Positions 50,301 to 62,200 of a stretch of DNA of 64,000 nucleotides are shown here, piece by piece. The notes under the pieces were generated by a model. That model was not told the DNA's origin, did not search any database, and saw only the letters and a list, made by a program, of their open reading frames with translations. The translations under genes and the position numbers were made by a program. Source of the DNA: Antedon mediterranea (lineage: Eukaryota > Echinodermata > Crinoidea > Comatulida > Antedonidae); the NCBI RefSeq assembly GCF_964355755.1, contig NC_092671.1, positions 7,329,001 to 7,393,000 of the forward strand, read 5' to 3'. Within the stretch, counting starts at the first letter, position 1; each line of letters starts with the position of its first letter.

Positions 50301-52741
50301 GACGATCCACCATACAGAGATCAGGATAACTACAAAGGTAAAAAGACAAATTAAACACTTAACAGCTTTTTAAAGTCGTAAGGATAGTAACGTAACCAAA
50401 GACAACAGAATTCATAGTAATTCTGCATTACGTAACATACTAAAAATTGTTTGGAGATATACAACATTGGATACATCAGACAGAAAAACAAAATCTAAGT
50501 TCTTTATCCTACAAATTTACACAAATTTCTCGCACACAATAAACAGTGTTCATAAATAGCATAGCATTTGTTTATATCGTGTATGGTAAAGCTATTTTTT
50601 GTTATCGTAAAAAAATGTAATGTAGCCTATACAAAGCTTATCGAAAACAGCTCCTTTGTACATAATCTGCTATAATTACAAGTTCATTCAACAAATTGAG
50701 ATCTACAAATTAACATTGTTTTTGTTAATTTAAATTAGTATTTAGACAGACTTATTGGTTCATTGATTACATTAATTCGGGAATGATCCGTGATATAATA
50801 CTACAGAATGAATTAATACACTATTTATTTGAATACTGTACATAACAATATACGATGTAACAAACAAAAAAATGTATTCTTAAATATCCTAAAAACACTA
50901 TTCACATTTGTCAAAGCATTTTTTTAACTCAAAAAGAAACTACTACGGTAATATCTTAGTAATAAATACAATAACACAAATACATTATCACCATGGTAAC
51001 TGTTTGTATATAGTATCCATAGCTACTGTAAACGAATAGTATCTATGGTTACTGGACACTGTAAATAGGTTAAATAAACATATAACATATAATAACAAAC
51101 AGTACTAATTACACCAGGGATAATAGTAGTTATCTTTATTATAGGCCTACGATAATCAACTAATACTAATTTAACCGGATTTTCTTTAAATTAAATATTT
51201 TAATTATTTAAATTTTAGAGAAATATTAATATTTTGCAAGTAATTTTTTAAATAGATATTGCAGCATTTAATGATGACTGTCATACATTTTTTTTTTTAA
51301 TATAAAGAAATTTAAAAAGTATTAAATCTGAGTTTACCCTAGGAATAATTAATAATATTATTGATACTGGATTCAAAACAACTTTGAAACAAACTTGAAA
51401 ATAAATATTTACCTAGGACAAGAGAATACATAAAAGCATTATGTTCTTATAGACGTTAAAACACCAATGAAACAGCTTGACAAAATTGGACAGTCTTCAT
51501 ATAAATATTTTTCTTAGAAAAAATACACTTAGAAATGTTCATTCATTTTTGTCTAAATAATATGATTACCATTTCAATATCAACTAGATTTTAACTATAA
51601 TAGTTACAATTACAAATTTCATTAAGACTTTATCGTTTATTTTGGTTTTTGCTTCGTCACTATGCTACCTTTCCATTGGTCATTATGGCAAAATTTTTAC
51701 ATATTTTATCAACAAAACATAAATGATCAAATTTATACTAACATCATATCCATTTTAAAAACAAATATGGAACTTTAACAAAACAAAAATCTAAACAATA
51801 AGGAAAAATGCTACATAATATGCAATAAATTTAGGCATAGTTGGCCTTCCATAAACAATGCCTCCCATACCTTCTAGGAACCGCTCTATCTATATCTAAC
51901 ATTCTTTTCCTTAAACTTGCAATCTAAAACTATAACATGCACATATTCTAGTTCTCTTCATGTTCTTATCTACATCCTTTACAATTAGCATCTTAAAACT
52001 CGTTTCATCAAAACTAAATGATAATTTGACCTTCAAAAATGATGTGAGCATATCTTTCAATTAAAATACCCTCTACCTCTTAGACATTTCTTCAATACAC
52101 TCACTCTAATCATATTTCATTACTTATTCAAGGTAATATAAACAATATACAGATAGTTTAAAATATTCAACTAAGAATGGAGTCAAAGATGAATGGTTAT
52201 ATGGATTGTACAACTAGATATGTTATTACAATGATGATAATGACCCAATGATAAATCAGTCCAACATTATGATAATAATAATGATGACAATAAGGAAGGT
52301 ACTGCAGATGATATTTATAAATAATGGCGATGATAACAGTGAATGAAACTCAAAATGGATGGGTTTCTAAAAGGCAAAGTTGTTAAAAGGTGATTGAGAC
52401 ATAATAAATCGCAATGTTAAAACGCAAAATGCAAAAGCCCGCATATTCAGAATTTATCATTCAGTAATAACACAAAAATGTGTTTCAATAGAAGACTCTA
52501 AAATAACCATAACACATGTGCAACTGTGTTCACAATATAACATGACTGGAATATACATTTCCTATTCGCTGACCATATATGGTCTGTACACTACAATCTG
52601 TTTTAGCTATTAAGAAAATAAAATAAAGATTATAACAGGAAGAGAATCATTAAACAATGTTTAAACAAATTTGGTTTTATGATTTGACCGTTCAGTCATT
52701 TTTGGAAAGATTTCACATGGAGAGTTTAGTGACCCTTTTTA

Positions 52742-53255
52742 CTATAAATCTCTTTCGATATCTGACCACCGTTCCTCAAAGTACGATCTCAATTGGTGTC
52801 CAGCGAAGCCAACATCGGAGTCATCCTCATTAAATGTTTCACAATTATCAAAGATTGTTCGGACATCTATGGCAAAATCTTCTGGACATGAGTACCTGAA
52901 AATCAGAAAAACAAACACAAATATTTTAATCGTCGTACAAATAATGAAAATGGTCACAGACTTATGTTATAGTGACTTGATTGGCTTTATTGTTCCTGCC
53001 TATTGTCTCAGTCTTATGTAGATTTGGCAATAAAAGAATAAGAATAACCTCAAACAAATTTAAATATTCATTTATAATTAGTTTATAATAAAAAAAAAAT
53101 CATTTACTCACTGATTATCCTTAAGTTTGCTGCGAATCGTGTGTAAATCCATTGGTGTTTTTATAACCTTTTTGTATATTGGGAATCTCTTTAAGTCTAC
53201 TGGATACAGGAATGGTTCGGCCTTTTCATGCTTCTCTAACTCTGTTAATAATTGT
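52742..53255 (-). CDS. BAZ2B: BAZ2 exons q-r: bromodomain and stop codon
   Basis: Exons are 53112-53255 and 52742-52895. The bromodomain reads [38 protein letters not shown], then [19 protein letters not shown] and [18 protein letters not shown]. The acetyl-lysine-binding Asn is in NCETFNED. The segment is highly similar to vertebrate BAZ2 bromodomains. The chain ends SDIERDL with TAG at 52742-52744. Confidence 0.95.
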
Positions 53256-56200
53256 CTATAGGAAGTAAAAAAAAAACATTTAAAAATTGTAATTAAAATA
53301 AGCCCCTACACACCTCTTTCACAGTCACTTTGTTAAGCCCGTTGTCCACTAGGCAAATTTATTTGCGCAAATCAAACACGCATGCTTATTCATGTTTAAT
53401 CTTCCTTCTCTGCGATGTTCAAGAAAATGAGTTCATGAGCATGCTAATTTAAAAGCAGACACGCGATCATGGAAATGAAATTTGCAGCTGTTTTCTCTTA
53501 TAGTGGAAAGTGTAGCGCGATGTTCTCTATGCAAAATGTTGGATTGGCTAAAAAAAATCCCCTTGTAGAAAGCAGGCTTCTCAAAACTCTTTCTGTTGAT
53601 ATTTGTATAGTGATGGTTGATGATAGAAAGAAGATGAAAGAAAGTCTATTCCAACTAACCAAACAAGACTTACTTGCATGGCGCCATGGCAGGGTTCAGC
53701 TTCTTACTGCTCTTCCGCCTGTCAGACTTATCTTCAGACTTTGGTTTGGAATCAGCTTTTGTTTTTTCAGGAGTGTCAGGTGTGGGAGTGCTACACCCAT
53801 CTTCTTTTTTGCCTTTGTTTTTCTTCTTTTGGCTCTTAGCTTTGTCTTTGGCTTTAATACATGGAGGACATAACCATTTGCCTCTTGGAAATCTGCCAAT
53901 CATAAATATGGTACTATTTAAACTTTTGAATTATTTATATTTTTAGCTGAAATACAATTCAGTGATCCATCCAGCAATTGCTGACCATTAGGGACCTTCA
54001 GCAGTTCACAAGACAAACATATACACAAGGTGTTCTACATAAACAAAGTCTTATTACAAGTCTTTGGGAGTGGAGTTGTAATTTTGTCCTTAGAAAAAAT
54101 CCTGACATGTGACGGGAATTGAACAAATTATTGTAAGTCTTGTCTTATAGAATTTCAGGGTGACAAAAATGTTTCCTCTTTTAATCAAAAACTAATATAA
54201 TTACACTCCAAACAACACAAAAGAATAGTTTGTAATTAAATTGGTTCTCAAAAAGAGTGTGATATGCTCCAATATGGTAGTGATATGCCCAAATATGATA
54301 GTGATATGACATCATCATGTCCATATATGGGCAAATTACATTTTTTTTTTCACATAAAGTTTGATAGTGTAGACAGAGCTTTTAATAGACAATCCATGGG
54401 AAACTGGTCTCTCATTTACTTACTTGCTGAGAGGTGGGTCAAGGCAGTCAATGTGGTATGAACGTGGGCATTTATCGCACTTCACTAACTTGCCTGTCTT
54501 CTCGCATTCATTGCAAATACCTGGTTTACCAGTAGCCTGAAAACAATATTATGAATATGGATATTAATACAATGCTTTAAAAAATACGATGAAATAACTT
54601 GCAATATATTCTCATTATACTTAGTATAAAATGAAATATATGTCAGATTAGGAAGAATGACAAATTAGAAGCAATAAAATTCCTGAATGTAATACTCAAA
54701 ATGTTTTCTGAACTGGATTTCATGAAATCAGACTTCATGAGATACAAAAAAAAAGGAAAAAAATTGCAAAGCCTAATAATGAGATGGGCGTTTTGGTCAT
54801 GTGAAGTATCCTAGGATGACATATCTTAAGCTCCACCAAAATAGAAGCAGTGTACCTTGGAAACACACTCCATACAGAACCAGTTTCCTTCGGGAATACT
54901 CTCCATCTTTGGAACAACACAATAAGTGTGGAAGCCTTTGTCGCATCCATCGCAAATAAGTAGCAATGCCTCATTTTCGCCATCTCTACATAACTGACAA
55001 AACTAAACCAAAAGCAAAGCAAATAAACTTTATTAAATTAAAATTTGCAACTTTTTATAAAATAAATTTAATCAAAAGAAATAATTTTAGCAAAAAAATA
55101 ATAATGTGCACTTACCATTGTATGATATATAAAAAATAAAATGCAAAATATTTACGATTTAGAAAAAATTTAAATTGATAGGAGTGGGCACGTTAACACT
55201 TCCATCTCGTAAACTTATTCCCTCTAAAAGGAAACTTACCACTTTCATTATAGACTTTTCCCAAGCAACACATTTTTCTAAGGTTCGGATACAGACATGG
55301 ACTTGCGAGGCTGCTGTACATTTACCTACAGCTGTACGCCATTTTTGGAGGGCTGGACAAACGTCATCTTCATCGTCATATCTGAAGAAACAAAAGACAA
55401 GATGATAAACATACTCTTCTACAAACATCAATGTGAGTAGGTTTATGTGTAAATAAAGTTTCGAGGTCTGAAAACTGAAATTATTATTATATTAACTTCT
55501 ATCAGGCAAAAAAATACATTTATGTAAGATGATTTATGACGGATGATTTTGTCATCAATTTCTTTTCTGTTAATTAAATATATAATAAAATAATTTTATT
55601 AAAGTGATATAAAGTGCAAATAATACTGAATAAGCAAGTATAAAATCCACCATAATTAATAAAATGTTTATATTTCAACAATAACAATGAATACGATGAA
55701 GCTGCCGATGAAATCAATGATGGTGACAAACAATAAACTATAATTGTAGTGAAGTTAGTGAGTTGTGCAACCAGTCATTAAGTGAGTTTGGAATCTCTAA
55801 ATCTCTGTCTGCACTATGAAACTAGTTTGACAAAAAAAAGTGTGATGTGCTCAAATATGTTAGTGATATGACATTATCATGTCCATGTATGGGCACATCT
55901 CATCTGTTTTCAAAAAAGTTTGATAGTGTAGACAAGTCTTTAGAGAGAAAAAGACATCTTTGATGCATTTATAACTCCGATAATTTAATCAAATAAACAC
56001 ATAAAAGGTTTGCATGTAAAAGAAGAGAAAATCTTCAGGACTCATACTTCTGCTTAGGAATAAAGATTCAAAATACATTCTTTATTGAGAGATCACTTGC
56101 AATTATATAGGCTGTGATTTTGTACAGTAACATTTCGTTTCAGTCAACATATGTTACATAATATAATATGTACATTTCCTAGATATTTTTAGTACATGTT

Positions 56201-59200
56201 TTAGATATTTCAAACTCACCAACCAGGTACCAAAAATAAAAAATACTGCCACCAAACACACACACCAAATATATAACATATAATAATGTTTGGAAAACCT
56301 TACAACAATGGAATTATTATTATTATTAAAAGCAATATTATACCCGGGTAAAATTTTGTTCTGATATAAAATCTTCCAAAAACCTAATTATATGTCCAAT
56401 AGGAGTGGGATTACACCTGCATAAGTATGGTAATGACTGTGCTACAAATATTTTAATTTAAAGCAAAAATTGAAGGGAAAAAAAGTATATACGTGAATGT
56501 TAGAAAAATGTATTATTAAAATCATTTTAACCTTTAATCATTCATAAAGCAAACTCACGTTCTTTGAGACGCAGACGTTTTCACACATAGCAGACTCACA
56601 GGATGACTGCAACCACAATATATTAGTTATTTGTATTAATTAATTAAATATACTTATTTACTTAAAATCTAAAAATCCTGGGATTGGCATCTAATCATCT
56701 GAGTCTCCTAGATGGTTAATGGATATGGATAATAGATTGAAAATAAGGGAATCATGCACCGAAATTGTAGGCACTGAAATTGTACGCACTGAAAACGAAT
56801 GCACTGAAATCAAATTCACTGAAATCGAATGCACTGAAAGGATATGCACTGAAATCGAATGCACTGAAATCGAATGCACTGAAATCGAATGCACTGAAAT
56901 CAAATGCACTGAAGTCGAATACACTGACAGGATATGCACTGAAATCGAATACACTGAAATCGAATGCACTGAAGTCGAATGCACTGACAGCATATGCACT
57001 AAAATTGACTACACTGAAATTAAATACACTGAAATCAAAAGGGCTGGGTGACTAACTACCTCAACTCATCAAAAATACACTGACCTAACAAACAAATATA
57101 CTCACTTTCTACTGAGTGGAGGTTTAATATAACGTCTTTCGATTGATTTTTCAACATCTAACAGTCTTTGTGACGCTATCTCCATAAGGTTGGACCCGTT
57201 CTCATCTGCTTGTTCTAGGCTTGAAATGTGCTTTTTGTTAGAGATTTTCTCAGGCAGAGTCCAGCCCTAGAGAATAACAGAAATAAGTGTTAAGTATTTT
57301 TATTTGGCCTAAACTTATTGAGTACTAAAACTAAACAGTTTACAGTTAAAACATACTGAAATAACTTGATTTTTTATGTCATTAGGGAGGTTTTCGCAAC
57401 CTTACGAATACGATAACGAAAACGGATACGTCACACATTTGTGAAACTTTTGAGCTGATCCCTATTTCATATTCGTAAAGCGTATTCGTGTTGACGAATA
57501 TCACCAGTCATATTCGTAACTACAAAACGAGTATAGTTTTTGAGCTATTTTGCACATTTTGCATTTGAATCAGGAATGATTCATGATTATATAATAATCA
57601 TACTTTTATTGAAAGTAATTTAATAAAGTAATTTACTAAAATGTCTGGTCAATTTTGATAAATAGCAGTTTTTAAAGTCCTCACTCGCTTTGATGTTACG
57701 CTAGGTCTAGGCAGCCAAGCACCAAGCAACACGTACCCGCGCTTCGCTCAAATTTACCGCAGTCATATTTTGGATGGGCCCTCAATATTTCGTTGCCATG
57801 CGAAACAGATTTTTACTGGCTTATGAAAAACGAATACGTGTGCGTGACGTATTTGTTTTCGTTATCGTATTCGTAAGATTGCGAAACCTCCCTAATAATT
57901 CTTTTTTAATTTAGGCTATTTAACATTGAAAGAAGCTCTGACAGAATTTTTCCAGAATGACAAATAAACTAGTTGTTTTAAGAGAAAGCTAAGTTAAATA
58001 ATATCAGAACTATGAATGTAAATAAAATAAATTCTAACCTTAACCTGCATACTAGCGGAGTATATTTTTTCCTCCAGTGTCTCAATGGATTGTAGAAGAC
58101 TACGTTTGACATTGAAAAGGATCTTCTTTGACCAGTTGTCCTTGGAATCATGGGCTGGTGCTCCACCCACCATTTCAACTGAATTGTCTTCTTTGTTTTG
58201 CAGACTCTCAACTAAAGTAGAAGTAACGTAGTAATTACATTTTTCATTCGCCACAAGTTAAAAAAAAGTATTGTTATATTATGTACGAATATTAAAAATG
58301 TATTTATGCAAATGCAGTTATTTTTTCTCTTTATAAAATAAAAAATAGTCAATTTACTATGTTTATCAGTTTTTGTGGTGGCTTTGTAGGCATATTCAGA
58401 CATCTTTTGGAAGTTCTTCTGCATATTGCGTTCACGTATTCCACGCTGGTTGAGGTTTTTGATTACAGATTGGATCATTTCAGGTTCCGATATGTGGAAC
58501 CAACCATTTCGCAGCTCTGAAAATAAAGAAAGAGAAGTTGTAACATACTTGTAACATATACAAGAGGAAAGGAATAGCTGTTTAATAAAATTAATTTATT
58601 GTTTTAATCAGATTGTTTTATTCTGTTAAACAATAGTATTAACAATCCATATGTATGTGTTTCAATCTTATACGACATATAGTTATCATTTACCTGTATT
58701 TTAAGGTCTAACAGGACAAGAAAAATTGTTTTTCTTCTGGTTTCGACCTTATTACTGTTTTATTTTCAAATAATTATTTTGAATTTATCTTGATCATATA
58801 CATTTTAAAATAAATTGTGCTGTCGCACAAATTAATCATTAAACAAAACATAAATCAAAGAAATATAAAAACAAAAATGTATGATGCAACTACATACCAT
58901 CTGGAACTTGAATTAATGGTGAATTTTCTCTCTCATCCAACAACTTCTGCATATTGGCAATAGCTATATCCTCAGAAGCAAAGTCATCACTAGCATTATC
59001 ATCAAAAGGAGTAGACCTGTGACTAGATCCAGCGGCCATGGCTTGTGCATCCATAACAGTTGGTGACATGCCCTGTAGGCCCATAAACGGATGCATCTGC
59101 ATAGGCGACAGCCCAGGAAATCCGTACGGATTTAGGAACGAGTTCATTGGCTGCATAGGCATGATGGGGAACGGAAGTTGATAAATACTGTAAGGGGGTA

Positions 59201-62200
59201 AATTAAACATCGGTAACGAGGAGTGTTTCAAGGTGTTTGAGGTAGACGAATCGGAAACATGCATGCTAGCAAGAGTTGCTTCATCGCATGGGATGCGTGG
59301 TAATATACTAAACCACGGACTAGTGGCACCATTTAACTTCGCATCTAGTCCAGTCGGAAACACTGGACTTCCTGATACTACGGGGTAAGGAAAAAGTAAT
59401 GGGTTGTCCTGTTGGCTTAAATCGCCATACAATAAACTGCCATTCATTTCTGCATTGGCAGACTTGGTTGGTGTTTTTTTACCACTTTCTACAGATTTTT
59501 CCTTACTTTCTTTTGACTTAGTAGGTTCAATTGTTTTTCCATCTTTGTCTGTACTCTCAACATTTTCACACAATTCTTTCCGTAACGTATCCTCAATCAT
59601 CTTTGGCACATTTATTATGTTTAGTTTTGATTGTTCGGCCGATTTTGGTAACAACTTGTCGGGTTCATCTACCAGTTTTGCTTCACAATTGTCCGCAAAA
59701 CCATTCTGTACAATATTTGATTCTCCATTTGGTTTTAATTCCGATTCTTCCTCCATTTTTTCATCATTTGCTTCAATTTTGCTAACATCGTTTATATCAC
59801 CATTTTCTAAATTCATTGTTTTATCGTCATCTTTTACATTTTTTGATTCGCTATGTACAGTTTCATCAATTATTTTATCTTTTATTTCTTCTTTCGATTC
59901 TTCCTTTATGTTTACTTTCATTTCAATATGGGTTTCCTCTTTCACTTCTCCATTTATTGATTTATGAGCTTCTTCTTCAATTCCTTCCATATTCACATCA
60001 TCATTTCCTTCTTGCTTAATGTCTAATTTTTCTGGTTCATTTTTCACTTCAGTTTCTGGCAGCGCTTCAGGGAGTTCAGAACTTTCCATTCCTTCTACAA
60101 ACACTCCCCCAGCATGTGGCAAGACAAAGTAACGACGTCTGTAGCGATCCTGGCCAAAACAAATGCCTCGTAAGGAATGTGACTTGTTAAATACTTTACA
60201 TTTGAACTGTCCATGTTGCTAAGGAGAGAAAAAAAAAGTTTAGCCATACAAATTAAATAATATATATAATCTTCTTAAACATTTAAACATCTTAACAATT
60301 TGAGTAATAATCCATGCATATATTTCTTTCTTCATTACACACTGACTGATTATATCGGCTCCATGGTTCTGGTGGTAGAATAAGTCTTCTCGGATAAGGA
60401 CTATAAACCGTAGGTCCAGTGTACACAAAATGCTCATGTGCACTTTAAAGACCCTAGTAAATCATTCAAAACGAGTAGGGGGTTACTCTGGTGTACTAGT
60501 TCACACAAAGCCACTGTCTTAAGTTCTAGTTCCGTAATAATCAATTTGTTGAACTTACGACAATGAAAACAAATTGAAAATATTATACTGTGAAAATGAA
60601 TTTTAGCTCTACCTTTTCTAATCTATCAATCTTCTTCTGAAGTTCTTCAGATGTCATACCATCATCCTCCTCCTCCACAGTTGCCTCGTCAACCCCTTCT
60701 GGTGGTGCATCGTCATCTTCTTCATCCTTATCATCATCGTCCTCCTCATCCTCATCTCGCTTGGTCTTTGATGTGTCTAGCGAGTTATGTCCAGATTGAT
60801 TTGCAAAGCTGTCCATAACTGCTTTAGCAGCCGACTTACTGTTCTTCTTGGCCTGTTGTGATCGTAATCTGTAAAAAACCAAACCATGTTTTCATGATGT
60901 TGCCGATATTAAGATTTATAAATTTATTATTTAGGCTCGACTGCTTTCAATTTTCTTCTATAGTTTGATGAATGTTTATAGTGCTCTCAATTGTTTATCT
61001 TTGCTTTCTTAAATTTAACCGATATTTTATTTCAGACTTCTGCAAATAATGACATATTTGCAGAATATTATATAATATAATATTATCATAACTTACTGGC
61101 GCAATTTTCCTTCGACTACCCATTTGTCCTTCCTCAGACTTGACATGTCATCTATACTTTCATCAATCTGTTGAACCACTAGCTTGCTGCACACGAGCTG
61201 GTTGACAAGGAAAGCCAAGATGGCGGCCTTCTGGCTAGCAACCAAGGCTTTAAATGGCAGAAAACTAAGTGCTTGTGACAACTGAAAATGGAAATAGTTT
61301 TTTAAAAATTTGTGCTGTAATTTCAAAATTATTCTCTGTGCTTTTACACAATTTCAGAGTAAGGCAAGCAAAACATTGTTGGGACACAATAAACAGAATA
61401 ACAAATTTAACATCAATTATACATACCTCATTTTCTTGTCCATTGACGTTAATTAATAACAACCTCAGCATTTCTGACATTGTCTTTTTGTTGATATCAA
61501 CTTTCAGTATATTTTCACCCCATGCTGTTTTAGGCTAAAGGTTGGAAATTAAAATCATTATAGTACCGATAGAATATTATTCGTTGATTTCAATATGCAA
61601 TGAATATTTTTATTTTTAATTAAATACTCACCATTATTGGGTCATCAGGAAGCCCAGGGTCATCATAAGCTAAGCGTAGAAGGCGCACTGTAAATCGTAG
61701 TAGGTCTGTGTTGTAGTCCTCGTTATTTAGCAGCCCTTCCTGTAGGGCGTTTAATGATGGTACATCATCATCCAAATCTATACAAAATAGAGAATCACCT
61801 AATGAATATGCAATATATCTATTAATGGCCATAATAACACCTATTCACTATGAACAGGCTATTTATTACTATACTTAATTTATAGCCTACTCGCTGCTCA
61901 TTATTAAGCCTGGTTTCCATTAAAATCGCTACAGCGTTTCCATTAAAATCGCTACACGCGCAGATGTCGCCGACGTAATCAGGAAGGCTCCCCGATTCAT
62001 CGCAGTCAAATCGGCAAAGTCCAACCATGTTCAACTTTGCCGATGTTGTCGGCGATGAATCGTATACGCGTACCAAAGAATATTTAGCGCTCGCGTACTA
62101 GATCCGCGATAAATTCTAGCGTTTCCATAGAATCGCTACGCTCTGTCGTGTAGCGATTTTATGGAAACCAGGCTTTAGGTATAATTGTAAATATGTGCTC

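Larger units (their letters stand above)
49490..52741 (-). other. Probable BAZ2 3' untranslated region
   Basis: No coding signal is seen left of the BAZ2 stop. The first convincing polyadenylation context on the minus strand is AATAAA at 49513-49518, followed within 30 bases by GTGTGTTGTCTTT. Other AATAAA hexamers occur (near 50823, 51132 and 51632) and could be used instead. The stretch is AT-rich and includes a 36-bp minisatellite at 49750-50300. Extent is inference. Confidence 0.4.

Noticed and set aside
53469-53873. 134-codon plus-strand open frame
   Set aside because: Half lies in a MITE and half is antisense to the basic linker of a BAZ2 exon.
56691-57055. Open frames on both strands with CTEIE- and HSISV-type repeats
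   Set aside because: Products of the 15-bp minisatellite in a BAZ2 intron.
59404-59967. 187-codon plus-strand open frame
   Set aside because: Antisense shadow of the large BAZ2 exon; its Ser/Phe/Leu-rich composition mirrors Glu/Lys codons on the real strand.
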